Source: Mesorhizobium sp. (GTDB lineage: Bacteria; Pseudomonadota; Alphaproteobacteria; Rhizobiales; Rhizobiaceae). Taken from it: a DNA stretch of 64,000 nucleotides. This document shows, in pieces, positions 45,484 through 55,168 of this stretch. Every line of letters starts with the position of its first letter. Position 1 is the first letter of the stretch. The DNA lies in assembly GCA_022833215.1 (NCBI GenBank), contig JAIPUZ010000126.1:57041-121040 (forward strand), given 5' to 3'. Under the pieces are notes generated by a model. The model was not told where the DNA came from and searched no databases. It worked only from the letters and a program-made list of their open reading frames with translations. The position numbers and the translations under genes are program-made.

Positions 45484-46701
45484 TCATCCGCAATAGATAA
45501 TCTTGTCCTTCTCAAGCCGCGATATTTCATCATCGCCGATGTCGAGGATTGAATTGAGGATGTGCTTCGTATGCTCCCCAAGCATCGGGGGACTGATGGA
45601 ATACTCGATTTCCGTTTGCGAGAATTTGATCGGATTGGCCACGAGCGGCACCGTCTTGCCCGTGGTGTGGGGAAGGTTGATCTGCAATTGGCGATGGATG
45701 ACCTGCGGATGCGCGAATGCCTGGTCGAGCCGGTTGATCGACGCGCATGGTACGCCGATGGGTTCGAGAAGGGCGATCCAGTACTCCGTCGTTTCCTGGG
45801 TAAGATGCTCGGTCAGGATCGAGACCAGAGCGTCGCGGTTCGCCAGGCGATCCGTGTTGGTGGTGAAACGGGGGTCATCGCAGAGGACTTGCAGCCCGGA
45901 CGCCATGCAGAATTTCCTGAACTGCTGGTCGTTCCCCACCGCGAGGACGAATGACCCGTTGCTCGACCTGAACACCTGATAGGGCACGATGTTCGGATGA
46001 GCATTTCCATATCGCCGCGGCGGTTTCCCGGTGGTCAGGTAGTTCAGATTCTGGTTCGCCAGAGCGGCAAGCTGGACATCGAGAAGCGCCATGTCGATAT
46101 GCTGGCCCTCGCCCGTCCGCTCGCGATGCAGTAAGGCCGACAGCACGCCCGTTGCGCTGTACATTCCGGTGAGGAGATCGGAAATTGGGACGCCGACCTT
46201 CTGGGGCCCGCCGCCGGGTTTGTCGTCGGCCTCGCCCGTGATGCTCATCAGCCCGGATATGGCTTGGATGGCCATGTCGTATCCGGCCACGGTCTTCATC
46301 GGGCCGGTCTGGCCGTATCCCGTGATGGAGCAGTACACTATGTCCGGCTTGATGAGGCGGAGCGTTTCAAAATCCAGCCCATACCGCTTCATGTCGCCGA
46401 CCTTGTAGTTCTCGATAAGAACGTCGGCCTTCTTGACCAGAGATCGAACGATGTCAGCGCCGGCTTGCGTGGCGATGTCTACGCAAATCGAATGCTTACC
46501 GCGATTGGCGCTGAGGAAATAGGCGCTCTCGGTCGTTCCATCCAGATGCGGTGGGCCCCAGTGGCGGGTGTCGTCGCCGGTAAAGGGGCGTTCGATCTTC
46601 CAGACCGTCGCCCCTAGATCGGCTAAAAGCTGCCCGAGCCACGGGCCCGCTAGAATCCTCGATAGATCAAGAACTTGGTATCCACTCAACGGTCCGGCCA
46701 T
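45484..46701 (-). CDS. Family III CoA-transferase (CaiB/BaiF type)
   Basis: 405-residue CoA-transferase that moves CoA between carboxylic acids. The catalytic Asp is Asp175 in GVPISDLLTGMYSATG. Family blocks are LDLSRILAGPWLGQLLADLG, RGKHSICVDI, YCSITGYGQTGP and GEGQHIDMALLD. I chose ATG at 46701 (MAGPLSGYQVLD); a GTG at 46710 is possible. It is divergent from the ABC importer, with operator-like site B 66 bp upstream. It probably activates or recycles an acid intermediate of the island's pathway; the substrate is unknown. Confidence 0.9.
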   Translation of the reverse strand: MAGPLSGYQVLDLSRILAGPWLGQLLADLGATVWKIERPFTGDDTRHWGPPHLDGTTESAYFLSANRGKHSICVDIATQAGADIVRSLVKKADVLIENYKVGDMKRYGLDFETLRLIKPDIVYCSITGYGQTGPMKTVAGYDMAIQAISGLMSITGEADDKPGGGPQKVGVPISDLLTGMYSATGVLSALLHRERTGEGQHIDMALLDVQLAALANQNLNYLTTGKPPRRYGNAHPNIVPYQVFRSSNGSFVLAVGNDQQFRKFCMASGLQVLCDDPRFTTNTDRLANRDALVSILTEHLTQETTEYWIALLEPIGVPCASINRLDQAFAHPQVIHRQLQINLPHTTGKTVPLVANPIKFSQTEIEYSISPPMLGEHTKHILNSILDIGDDEISRLEKDKIIYCG

Positions 46702-46767
46702 CTCAACCACTCACATTGCGATTAACGTGCCTCTCTATGGAAGCTATGGCGAAACGTAACTGGACAT

Positions 46768-46787
46768 ACCAGATTGGTCAATCCAAT
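46768..46787 (-). promoter_or_regulatory. Operator-like element B, upstream of the CoA-transferase gene
   Basis: The minus strand reads ATTGGATTGACCAATCTGGT, one base off the core of sites A, C, D and E. It is in the same orientation relative to its gene as sites A, C and D. Confidence 0.6.
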
Positions 46788-46855
46788 AATTTTGCCCCGC
46801 GTCCTGTGGGTGCTATAAAAAATCTATCAAGGGGGACATTGACGAAGCAGCGGGA

Positions 46856-46875
46856 TTGGTCTATCCAATTTGGTC
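46856..46875 (+). promoter_or_regulatory. Operator-like element C, upstream of the ABC importer
   Basis: ATTGGTCTATCCAATTTGGT, 73 bp before the ATPase start. A TTGACG box (46840-46845) ends 10 bp upstream, so the element would cover the -10 region, a position suited to repression. Confidence 0.65.
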
Positions 46876-46948
46876 TACAAGTAGGTCATCGGGAGGGATG
46901 GCCTGCGAAGCCCACAACAGGGCATCACGTTTAGGGAGGTTACGCTGC

Positions 46949-48067
46949 ATGGCGCGAATATCGCTCCAAAATGTCTCCAAGTCGTTTGGTGGCGACCAGG
47001 GCCCATGGGCCGTCAAGGATTTCTGCCTGGAGATAGAGGATGGCGAGCTCATTGTTTTTGTCGGACCTTCCGGATGCGGAAAATCGACGACACTGCGGAT
47101 GATCGCCGGCCTTGACGAGACCACTTCGGGCACCATCACGATTGGCGGGCGGGATGTCACCGGTCTGCCGCCGAAAGATCGCAATGTTGCAATGGTCTTT
47201 CAGAACTATGCGCTGTATCCGCAGAAGTCGGTCTACGACAACATGGCATTCGGCCTACGGGTGCGCGGTGAAGCGAAGCAGGAGATCGACCGGCGCGTGA
47301 GGGCTGCTGCGGTCAGCCTAGACCTCGAATTCCTTCTCGACCGCAAGCCGCGACAGCTTTCGGGTGGACAGATGCAGCGTGTTGCACTCGGGCGCGCGCT
47401 CGTGCGGGATCCCGATATTTTCCTTCTGGACGAGCCGCTTTCCAATCTGGACGCGAAGCTGCGTGTCAAGATGCGGGAAGAAATCGCGACGCTCCATGCC
47501 CGCCTCGGGGCAACGATGATCTTCGTGACACATGACCAGGTCGAAGCAATGACGCTTGGAGACCGCATCGTGATCATGCGCGATGGCCTTATCCAGCAGG
47601 CTGGGAAGCCTCTCGAACTTTATGATCGACCCGCAAACACGTTCGTAGCCGGGTTTATCGGTTCGCCCGAAATGAACCTGGTCGACGGGCAGTTCTTCGA
47701 CACAGGCGGGCGGCTCGAGGTGCGAGCGGGAGACCTTTCGGTAGGCATACCAGAAAAGACCTTCGCTAGGAGCGGACAGAACGTGACGCTTGGAATCCGG
47801 CCCGAGCACCTCGTCATCTCTAACGACTCGCCGCTTGAGATGACCGTGAACTTGGTCGAGCAGATCGGCGCGCAGACGTATCTCATGGGCACGCTGGCCG
47901 GCCATAGGATGCGTGCCGTCTTCGAGCGTCGAGATGAAATCCGCGCTGGTGACAAACTGCCTATCGCCTTCCCGAGTGAGCGACTTCACCTGTTCGACTC
48001 GGCTAGCGGTGCGTCGCTGCGGATAGCGCAAAGGAGCGGCAAAATCGGCGCAAAGGAAAATGCGTAA
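46949..48067 (+). CDS. CUT1-type ABC importer, ATP-binding protein (UgpC/MalK-like)
   Basis: 372-residue ATPase: Walker A VGPSGCGKSTTLRMIAG, Q-loop FQNYALYPQKSVYDN, signature LSGGQMQRVALGRAL, Walker B DIFLLDEPLSNLDAKL, then a C-terminal TOBE/OB domain (from about 235) as in MalK and UgpC. The start at 46949 follows GGGAGG. It is the first gene of a plus-strand importer operon, under operator-like site C. Confidence 0.94.
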   Translation: MARISLQNVSKSFGGDQGPWAVKDFCLEIEDGELIVFVGPSGCGKSTTLRMIAGLDETTSGTITIGGRDVTGLPPKDRNVAMVFQNYALYPQKSVYDNMAFGLRVRGEAKQEIDRRVRAAAVSLDLEFLLDRKPRQLSGGQMQRVALGRALVRDPDIFLLDEPLSNLDAKLRVKMREEIATLHARLGATMIFVTHDQVEAMTLGDRIVIMRDGLIQQAGKPLELYDRPANTFVAGFIGSPEMNLVDGQFFDTGGRLEVRAGDLSVGIPEKTFARSGQNVTLGIRPEHLVISNDSPLEMTVNLVEQIGAQTYLMGTLAGHRMRAVFERRDEIRAGDKLPIAFPSERLHLFDSASGASLRIAQRSGKIGAKENA

Positions 48068-48277
48068 TCGCCCCGCGAGAGCGGCGGGTCAGGCTGATAC
48101 TCCGCCCCTGGACCGTGGGAGGCGCCACCGGACTTCAGCGGGAGCTCTGTGACGCGTGCTAACGAACGCTCCTCCGGAGCGTCATAAAGGAGGAGAGCCA
48201 CCACTATACTCGATACCGGCGATGTTAATTATTGGACATTTGGCTTGAACTGACAACTGAACAAGGGAGGAGCAACA

Positions 48278-49627
48278 ATGAGCATCTACATTCCAGGTCG
48301 AGGGAACATGGCGGCAAGCTTGTCCGGCATGACCCGCCGCAACTTTCTTATATCCACGGCCGCCATCGGAGCAGCGAGCGTAGCGGCGCCTGCAGTGGTG
48401 CGAGCCCAGTCCGGCGTCACGCTTCGGTTTCTCAACACCGAAACCTCGGTCGCCAGTCAGACGGCCCTGAAAAACGCTTGCGATGAGTACGAAAGCAAAT
48501 TCGGCGTCAAGATAATTATAGATTCGTCTCCGATCAGCGGAACGATGGAAAAGGCGATGGCGGCCATCAATGCCGGCCAGTCATACGATATCGTCACCTC
48601 CGGGTTCATCGCCGTGGTCCTGGAGCTTGTCGATGCTGGTGTTCTCATTCCGTTGACCGACATGGTCAAGAAGTATGACTGGGGCAAAGGCGCTGCCTGG
48701 GAGTACGAGGGAGAGAACTGGTACTACCCGTTCGATTACAATCTCGTCGTGAATTACTACAGGAAGGATCTCTATGCCCAGAAAGGGCTGAAGATCCCCG
48801 AGTCCTGGGACGAGTTTGTGGAGAACTGCCAGGCGCTTACCGTCCTTGACGGTGGGAATGTCGATGTCGGCGGTTGCGTCATACCTCTGGCAAGCGACAG
48901 CTCGACCAACTGGGCGAGCTTCGGAAACATGTTCGCGGAAGGCACCCAGCTTTTCGACGGCGACTGGAACGTCGTCCTCGACCAGAACGAGAATGCGGAC
49001 CGCGCCGCGCGTTTCCTGGATTTCTATGCCGAGCTGTACAAGACCATGCCGCCCGGCATGAATGCCGTGGGTTACGCTCAGCTCATGAGCCTCTTCGCCA
49101 CTGGAAAGGCCGCCCATACTCTCTATTCGGGTCGCCTGGTCGAGACCCTCGAGGCGACCAACCCCGAGCTGGCGGATCAGTACGGCATCTTTGCATCGCC
49201 CGGCAGCACCGGCCAGAAGGCGCTCTCCTATGCCTTTGACGGGTTCCTGGTCTTCAAGACGAAGCAGAGCGAGGAGGCGGTCAAGTTCCTGCAATGGTTC
49301 GTCGACGAGCACTATGTGGACTGGCTGCTTTCCGCGTGGATGAACAACCATCCGTCGCGCATGGATATATATGAGGATGAGCGGTGGAAGAGCCACCCCA
49401 TGATTAAGAAGCATTGGGAGACGATGATGCAGATGAAGTCCTTCATCGACGGGGACGGCGTCACCATCACGTCGGTCGACACGAGCGGTCCCTCGATCGA
49501 CGTGCGTCCCTGCAACGTATTCAACGCAAATATCCTGCCCGAGATGCTTCAGCAGAAGGTTCTCGGCAACCGGTCGTCCGCTGATTGCGTCGCCGCGGCG
49601 GCGCAGCGAATTCGATCCATCATCTGA
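48278..49627 (+). CDS. CUT1-type ABC importer, solute-binding protein (Tat-exported)
   Basis: 449-residue family 1 extracellular solute-binding protein with a twin-arginine signal (Arg20-Arg21 in MTRRNFLISTAAIGAAS; cleavage after VVRA, about 45). The mature part includes NTETSVASQTALKNACDEYE and DGFLVFKTKQSEEAVKFL. A strong GGGAGGAG ribosome-binding site precedes the ATG. Tat export of a binding protein is less common than Sec export. Family 1 proteins bind sugars, polyols or polyamines; the ligand is not readable. The 210-bp gap before it shows no gene. Confidence 0.9.
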   Translation: MSIYIPGRGNMAASLSGMTRRNFLISTAAIGAASVAAPAVVRAQSGVTLRFLNTETSVASQTALKNACDEYESKFGVKIIIDSSPISGTMEKAMAAINAGQSYDIVTSGFIAVVLELVDAGVLIPLTDMVKKYDWGKGAAWEYEGENWYYPFDYNLVVNYYRKDLYAQKGLKIPESWDEFVENCQALTVLDGGNVDVGGCVIPLASDSSTNWASFGNMFAEGTQLFDGDWNVVLDQNENADRAARFLDFYAELYKTMPPGMNAVGYAQLMSLFATGKAAHTLYSGRLVETLEATNPELADQYGIFASPGSTGQKALSYAFDGFLVFKTKQSEEAVKFLQWFVDEHYVDWLLSAWMNNHPSRMDIYEDERWKSHPMIKKHWETMMQMKSFIDGDGVTITSVDTSGPSIDVRPCNVFNANILPEMLQQKVLGNRSSADCVAAAAQRIRSII

Positions 49628-49673
49628 TTGCCGATCGGAGCGGCCCCTGCCGCCCCGGTTTCTCGTCCAAGGG

Positions 49674-50555
49674 ATGGTTCTTATGGTTCAAGACTGGCGA
49701 ATTGTTGCGTTGTTCATAGGCAGCATCGTGCTGCTTGGAGTTATCATCGGGGGGCCGTTGATTTATGCGATTATGCTGTCCTTCTATTCGGCAAAATCGT
49801 TTATCGGCGAACTTCAGTGGGTCGGCCTGAAGAACTATACCAGTGCACTGCAAGATCCGCTGTTCTGGCTTTCCTTCACCAACGGCCTGATAATCGCGAT
49901 TTCGGCGATTGTTCTGCAAGTCGTTCTGGGCGTCGGCATCGCGATGGTGCTCAACAAGCGGTTTCTCGGCCAGACCGTCGTCCGGGCGATCGCTATCCTC
50001 CCCTATTTCCTGCCAACCGTCGTCGCCTGCCTGATCGCCCAATGGATGCTCGATCCGAACTACGGATTGTTGAAGAGTATTCTGGCATCCATCGGCGCCG
50101 GAATGCCCGACTGGAGTTCTCATGCATTTACGGCCAGAGGCACCATCGTCCTCGTCAGCGTGTGGTTGTGGACACCGTTTGTCGTAACCTGCGTTCTTGC
50201 CGGTTTGCAGACGATCCCCACGCAGCTTTATGAAGCCGCACGCGTCGATGGCGCCGGAGCGTGGCGGCAGTTCTGGCACGTCACGATACCCGGCTTACGC
50301 TCGGTTCTCATCGTGGTCATCCTGCTACGCGGCATCTGGATGTTTAACAAGTTCGACCTGATATGGCTTTTGACCAAGGGCGGGCCGCTGAACCAGACCG
50401 AAACCTTGCCGACCCTAGCCTACAGAAAGTCGTTTCTGGAGTTCAATTTGGGCGGCGGCGCCGCTGTCGCGACGATCTCGTTCCTCATTCTCGCGGGCGT
50501 CATACTCGTCTATCTGCGCCTGTTCCCCATCGACGATGCAAAGCAAGGCCGGTAA
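49674..50555 (+). CDS. CUT1-type ABC importer, permease (MalF-like)
   Basis: 293-residue inner-membrane permease with six predicted membrane segments and the EAA loop YEAARVDGAGAWRQFWHVTI. It starts 46 bp after the binding-protein gene and ends 2 bp before the second permease gene. It forms the transport channel with the next gene product. Confidence 0.92.
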   Translation: MVLMVQDWRIVALFIGSIVLLGVIIGGPLIYAIMLSFYSAKSFIGELQWVGLKNYTSALQDPLFWLSFTNGLIIAISAIVLQVVLGVGIAMVLNKRFLGQTVVRAIAILPYFLPTVVACLIAQWMLDPNYGLLKSILASIGAGMPDWSSHAFTARGTIVLVSVWLWTPFVVTCVLAGLQTIPTQLYEAARVDGAGAWRQFWHVTIPGLRSVLIVVILLRGIWMFNKFDLIWLLTKGGPLNQTETLPTLAYRKSFLEFNLGGGAAVATISFLILAGVILVYLRLFPIDDAKQGR

Positions 50556-50557
50556 GC

Positions 50558-51508
50558 ATGAAAAGCCATGTAGAGAGATTGCCCATCGATTCCGACGCGC
50601 AGGTTCCCGGGCGCGAGCCAATTCGTTACCAGCCGTCATCGCGATATGGGAAGGGTGTTCAGGAGAAAACCTTCTGGAAATCGTTCAAGAAATGTTCCAT
50701 GAAATTCGGCCTCTATATAGCCGTGCTCGCTATATGTTTGTATTCGTTCTTCCCGATATACTGGATGATGATTTCCAGCGTTCGGCCTTCTCAACGATTG
50801 TTCCTCGATTCATCACTGGTATTCTGGCCGCCGGATTTCAGTTCATATGTTTCCTTGTTCCAGCAGACGAACTATATCGCCAATTTCATAAATAGCGTTC
50901 TGATGGCGGTCGGAACGATTGTTGTCTCCATCGTCCTGTCGGCATTTGTCGCATATGGCGCCACGCGCCTGCGTTTCCGGGGCAAGACGACGCTCGTAGC
51001 ATCCATGCTTTTCGCGTATATGTTTCCTCCCCTTATGCTGGCGATCCCGATGGCGGCGGCTTTCCGCTCGTTCGGCCTCACCGATACGCTATGGGGGCTG
51101 CTGATCGCGCATCTTGCCATTTCCCTGCCGCTCGCGGTCTGGCTGCTGTGGGGCTTCTTCAAGTCAATGCCGTTCGATCTTGAAGAAGCTGCGATGGTAG
51201 ACGGCTGTTCTCAATTCGAAGCGTTTATCAAGGTCGTCTTGCCGTTGTCCGCTCCCGGGCTCATCACTGTGGCCATCTTCTCGTTCCTTCTCTCTTGGGC
51301 CGACTATGTGTTCGCGCTGATACTTATTATGAGCGACCAGAGAAAGACGCTTCCCGTCGCTCTGGAATCGTTGCTCGGCGCCCATGATTTGCGGTGGGGT
51401 GAAGTCTTGGCTGGCGCCTCGCTGATAGCTCTACCTTTGTTCTTAATATTCATCTTCTGCTATCGGTATTTCGTCGCCGGGTTGTCGGCGGGTGCGGTGA
51501 AGGGATGA
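50558..51508 (+). CDS. CUT1-type ABC importer, permease (MalG-like)
   Basis: 316-residue permease with an extended N-terminus, six membrane segments and the EAA loop LEEAAMVDGCSQFEAFIKVV. The ATG at 50558 directly follows the first permease; a longer frame overlaps that gene. An intrinsic terminator lies 11 bp after the stop. Confidence 0.92.
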   Translation: MKSHVERLPIDSDAQVPGREPIRYQPSSRYGKGVQEKTFWKSFKKCSMKFGLYIAVLAICLYSFFPIYWMMISSVRPSQRLFLDSSLVFWPPDFSSYVSLFQQTNYIANFINSVLMAVGTIVVSIVLSAFVAYGATRLRFRGKTTLVASMLFAYMFPPLMLAIPMAAAFRSFGLTDTLWGLLIAHLAISLPLAVWLLWGFFKSMPFDLEEAAMVDGCSQFEAFIKVVLPLSAPGLITVAIFSFLLSWADYVFALILIMSDQRKTLPVALESLLGAHDLRWGEVLAGASLIALPLFLIFIFCYRYFVAGLSAGAVKG

Positions 51509-51519
51509 TCCCGTCAAGT

Positions 51520-51545
51520 AAAGGCGGAAGATCGGCCGCCTTTTT
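51520..51545 (+). terminator. Intrinsic terminator after the importer genes
   Basis: AAAGGCGG pairs with CCGCCTTT (8 bp, 8-nt loop) and is followed by TTTTT. It separates the importer from the GMC oxidoreductase gene that starts at 51585, so the downstream genes depend on readthrough or an unseen promoter. Confidence 0.75.
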
Positions 51546-51584
51546 GACTTGCGTTTGAAAAACATCACCGACCGGAGAAGGTCC

Positions 51585-53243
51585 ATGTCGAGTTACGACT
51601 ATATTATCATTGGTGCAGGTTCCGCCGGGTGTGTTTTAGCCACCCGCCTGAGTGAAGACGCCAATGTGAGCGTTTTGCTGATCGAGGCGGGCGGAGGGAA
51701 GTCGCTGTTTGTCGATATGCCCGCCGGAATCAGGATCCTCTATACGAGCGATCGGTACAACTGGCGCTTTTGGACTGAGCCGCAGCGACATCTTGACAAT
51801 CGCCGGATCTATATTCCCAGGGGGAGGGTTATTGGAGGGTCGTCATCAATCAATTCGATGATCGCGATCCGCTGCAACCCTTGGGACTACGATTCGTGGG
51901 CGTCTCGGGGCATGCCTAAGTGGAGCTTTTCCGCAATGCTCCCCTATTTGCGCAGGATTGAGGATGCTAGCCTGGTTGTTCAGCCTGATAATGGAACGCG
52001 CGGGCACAGCGGACCCATCAAGCTTTCCTTCGGGCCACGGCGCTCGACCACGCAGGCGTTTGTCGACAGTCTCGTCGCTGCAGGTTTGCCTGAGAACAAT
52101 GGATTCAACGGGTCGTCGCAGATAGGCGCGGGCTTCTACGAACTTACGATAGCACATGGAAAGCGGTCCGGCGCATTCAAGTACTTAGAACGCGCCAAGG
52201 GACGCCCAAACCTCACCATTCTGCCAAATTGTCATGTTCGTCGCATCAACGTTGAAGGAGGTTCTGCCAGTGGCGTGATCGTGGTTCAGAATGGCCGCGA
52301 GAGGACAATCAACTGTGATCGAGAAGTTCTGCTGACGGCAGGCGCAATCGGTTCGCCGCAGCTTTTGATGTTGTCGGGTATCGGGCCTGCTGATCATATG
52401 CGGTCTCTCGGCATTAAACCGGTTCACCACCTCCCGGGTGTGGGAGAGAATCTTCAGGACCATCTCGACTGCGCGGTTCGCTTCGAGGCATCGCAGCCGA
52501 CGACGTTGACCCCCTATATGGGCCTCCTGAAAGGCGGGATGGCCGGTGCTCGATACATTCTCAAAGGCGATGGGCCGGCCGCTTCACAGGCCGTGGAGGC
52601 GGGGGCGTTTTGGGGCCCCGACCGATCGTCGCCGTTGCCGGAGTGGCAGGCGCACTTTGCTAACGTTCTCCGCAATCCGCCGCCCGGCGAGCGTATCGCT
52701 CACGGCTTCGCTGTTCGCGTATGTCAGCTCAGGCCACAAAGTCGCGGTACGGTGAGATTGCGAAGCGGGGACCCCGCCATTCCACCAGCAATCGACCCGC
52801 GTCTTGGGTCCGAGCATGCGGACCTCGCGAGTCTGAGAGATGGCGTGCGCGATATGTGCGATATGATGATGTGCGGACCACTCAAGAACTTCGTAAAACG
52901 CCCGATCGATGCGGAAGCCTTTGGCAATCTCTCCTCGCTGGAGACTTTCGTGCGAGCGCGGGCCGAGACGGTATATCATCCCGTTGGGACCTGTCGCATG
53001 GGTGCTGATGATGCATCGGTCGTGGACCCGAGCATGAAAGTCCGCGGTCTTGATGGTCTGCGGGTCGTCGACGGTTCGGTGATGCCAACGCTTCTAAGCG
53101 GCAATACAAACCTGCCCATTATGGCGATGGCCGAGAAAATCGCTGACGAACTTATTCACGGTGAAAGCTTTTCGCCTGAGTACCCGATCGCTGGGCAGAT
53201 GCTTGCGCATGACGCGCATGGGCGCCGCCCGCCCTCCTCCTGA
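51585..53243 (+). CDS. GMC-family FAD-dependent oxidoreductase (alcohol/choline dehydrogenase-like)
   Basis: 552-residue glucose-methanol-choline oxidoreductase. It has the FAD-binding YIIIGAGSAGCVLATRLSED, the IPRGRVIGGSSSINSMI segment, GAIGSPQLLMLSGIGP, and the catalytic His in YHPVGTCRMG plus Asn in SGNTNLPIMAMAEKI. It oxidises a primary alcohol to an aldehyde, typically passing electrons to a carrier. A GGAGAAGG ribosome-binding site supports the start at 51585. In this island it is the likely first oxidation step; polyethylene-glycol dehydrogenase (PegA) belongs to the same family. The substrate is unproven. Confidence 0.9.
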   Translation: MSSYDYIIIGAGSAGCVLATRLSEDANVSVLLIEAGGGKSLFVDMPAGIRILYTSDRYNWRFWTEPQRHLDNRRIYIPRGRVIGGSSSINSMIAIRCNPWDYDSWASRGMPKWSFSAMLPYLRRIEDASLVVQPDNGTRGHSGPIKLSFGPRRSTTQAFVDSLVAAGLPENNGFNGSSQIGAGFYELTIAHGKRSGAFKYLERAKGRPNLTILPNCHVRRINVEGGSASGVIVVQNGRERTINCDREVLLTAGAIGSPQLLMLSGIGPADHMRSLGIKPVHHLPGVGENLQDHLDCAVRFEASQPTTLTPYMGLLKGGMAGARYILKGDGPAASQAVEAGAFWGPDRSSPLPEWQAHFANVLRNPPPGERIAHGFAVRVCQLRPQSRGTVRLRSGDPAIPPAIDPRLGSEHADLASLRDGVRDMCDMMMCGPLKNFVKRPIDAEAFGNLSSLETFVRARAETVYHPVGTCRMGADDASVVDPSMKVRGLDGLRVVDGSVMPTLLSGNTNLPIMAMAEKIADELIHGESFSPEYPIAGQMLAHDAHGRRPPSS

Positions 53244-53328
53244 AAGCCTCCGTTTACCGTCCGCGGAACGCTGTAACGGTGCGAAAGCGCCCAAACCGTT
53301 TTCGTAGCTTTTGAACTCGCAGGGTACG

Positions 53329-54711
53329 ATGGCTGATTTTGATGTTGATCTGGCAGTAATTGGTGGTGGTTCAGGCGGGGTCCGCGCGGCGCGGGTTGCT
53401 GCTAGCTATGGGGCCAAGGTCATTGTTGCTGAAGGAGATCGGGTTGGCGGGACCTGCGTCATCCGTGGCTGCGTGCCCAAAAAGCTTATGGTTTATGCTT
53501 CAGATTTCCAGAAAGAGATCGGGAACGCGGCGGGCTTCGGATGGTCGATTCCCCCAGCGAAATTCGATTGGGGAGTATTGACGGGAAATAGAGACAGGGA
53601 AGTCTCCCGTCTCGAAGCCGCATATACGTCGGCGATCGAACGGTCGGGAGCGCGCCTAGTGAAAGAGCGCGCGACGTTCCAAGACGCTCGTACCTTGCGA
53701 CTTGCCAATGGGGAGACGGTGCGTGCTCGCAATATACTGATTGCCACAGGCAGCATGCCGAACCACGGGGAGGCAATACCGGGCATCGAGCATGTCATCT
53801 CGTCCGACAAGGTCTTTGAGCTTCGTGAATTGCCGAGACGGATCATAATTCAAGGAGGAGGCTACATCGCGGTTGAGTTCGCATGCATATTTGCCGGTCT
53901 CGGTTCGAAAGTGACTTTGGTTTGTCGGAGCGACAACATCCTGCGCGGTTTCGATCAAGACATAAGGACACATGTTCGGGATGCTCTGGAGCAGCAGGAG
54001 ATTAGGATTGTCACTGACTGCCGGATCAAAAGAGTCGACAGGATGGACGAAAGCAGTGGCGTATTGAAAGCTAGTCTTTCAAACGCTGAACAGCTCGTCG
54101 CCGACCAAGTCATGTTTGCGATCGGACGAAAGCCCAACACTCAAGGCCTAAATCTCCAGAAATCTGGCGTTGCGCTAAGTGCTGACAGCGGCGGCGTCGC
54201 GGTCAACGAGAACTCGCAGACGAATGTGCCCCATATCTATGCGGTCGGCGACGTGACAAATCGCGTCAACCTTACCCCTGTAGCCGTGCGCGAAGCGCAG
54301 GCCTTTGCAGATTCGGTATTTGGCAAGCGTCCCACGCAGGTCGACTATACGGATATCCCGACTGCGGTTTTCTCGCGTCCGGAAGTCGGATCAGTTGGAC
54401 TATCGGAGGCACAAGCCTGTGCCCGGTTTGAAAGGGTGGACATCTACAAAACGGATTTCCGGCCGATGAAGGTTGCCCTCTCCCACAGCTCCGAACGAAT
54501 GATGATGAAACTCGTCGTGGATGCCGATTCCGGGAGGGTCGTCGGCTGCCATATTGTCGGATCTGGCGCTGCGGAGATCATCCAGGCAGTTGCGATTGCG
54601 ATAAGAATGAAAGCCGTAAAGGAGGACTTCGATGCAACGATGGCTCTTCATCCAACTGCGGCGGAAGAACTTGTCACGATGCGGACGGCCACCAGGCGCT
54701 GCGTTCGTTAA
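53329..54711 (+). CDS. gor: Glutathione-disulfide reductase-like flavoprotein
   Basis: 460-residue pyridine nucleotide-disulfide oxidoreductase. It has N-terminal FAD binding (LAVIGGGSGGVRAAR), the redox-active disulfide Cys43/Cys48 in GGTCVIRGCVPKK, a second nucleotide site (GGGYIAVEFACIFAGLGSKV, with Arg residues following as in NADPH-using enzymes) and the C-terminal His-Glu pair in LHPTAAEELVTMR. These fit glutathione reductase better than dihydrolipoamide dehydrogenase. It presumably keeps glutathione reduced for the GST encoded downstream. It lies 85 bp after the GMC gene on the same strand. Confidence 0.85.
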   Translation: MADFDVDLAVIGGGSGGVRAARVAASYGAKVIVAEGDRVGGTCVIRGCVPKKLMVYASDFQKEIGNAAGFGWSIPPAKFDWGVLTGNRDREVSRLEAAYTSAIERSGARLVKERATFQDARTLRLANGETVRARNILIATGSMPNHGEAIPGIEHVISSDKVFELRELPRRIIIQGGGYIAVEFACIFAGLGSKVTLVCRSDNILRGFDQDIRTHVRDALEQQEIRIVTDCRIKRVDRMDESSGVLKASLSNAEQLVADQVMFAIGRKPNTQGLNLQKSGVALSADSGGVAVNENSQTNVPHIYAVGDVTNRVNLTPVAVREAQAFADSVFGKRPTQVDYTDIPTAVFSRPEVGSVGLSEAQACARFERVDIYKTDFRPMKVALSHSSERMMMKLVVDADSGRVVGCHIVGSGAAEIIQAVAIAIRMKAVKEDFDATMALHPTAAEELVTMRTATRRCVR

Positions 54712-54884
54712 CGCATTTTGTAGCAAATCGGATTCCTCTGGCGTTACCTAAATGCGGCTGAGCAGACACGATCTCCATCAGGGCAACGACTATGTAACGA
54801 TCGCATGAATTGGCCGAATACATGAACGCACCCGCCGAACGCGATATGTCTTAAAACGCTTGCGCCTGCGGGGCCATCTATACA
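54712..54884. other. Gene-free stretch before the insertion-sequence remnants
   Basis: No coding sequence or clear signal is visible between the reductase stop and the IS3 remnant. It may include the unrecognisable end of the IS3 element. Confidence 0.3.
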
Positions 54885-55168
54885 TGAAGCTCTCGATGAA
54901 GCCGTTCTGCATCGGCTTGCCCGGAGCGATGTAGTGCCATTCGACGATTCGACGCGGTTCTGATCCGCCCAGGCGAGGATGGCGTTCAAGGTGAGCTCGC
55001 TGCCATAGCTGACGATCATCCTCGGCCGGCCGCGTTCGGCGACGAGCCTGTCCAACTCGCGGGCAACCCGCATGCCGGACAACCACGTATCGACCGGTAG
55101 CGCCAGGCATTCCCTCGTGCAGTCTGCAGTCGTCGACGACGGCGAGGATACGGAAGCGGCGGCGGTAG
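54885..55168 (-). mobile_element. IS3-family transposase OrfB remnant, C-terminal part
   Basis: Minus-strand frames encode RRRFRILAVVDDC, then RECLALPVDTWLSGMRVARE, then GRPRMIVSYGSELTLNAIL and WHYIAPGKPMQNGFIESF. This is the integrase (DDE) core of IS3-family OrfB, broken by at least two frameshifts. The upstream half of the same gene lies beyond the IS256 element at 56556-56800, so the IS3 copy was split by that insertion. Confidence 0.8.

Noticed and set aside
48234-48252. Possible sixth operator copy (ATTGGACATTTGG) before the binding-protein gene
   Set aside because: Spacing and the CCAAT half do not match the consensus of the five sites.
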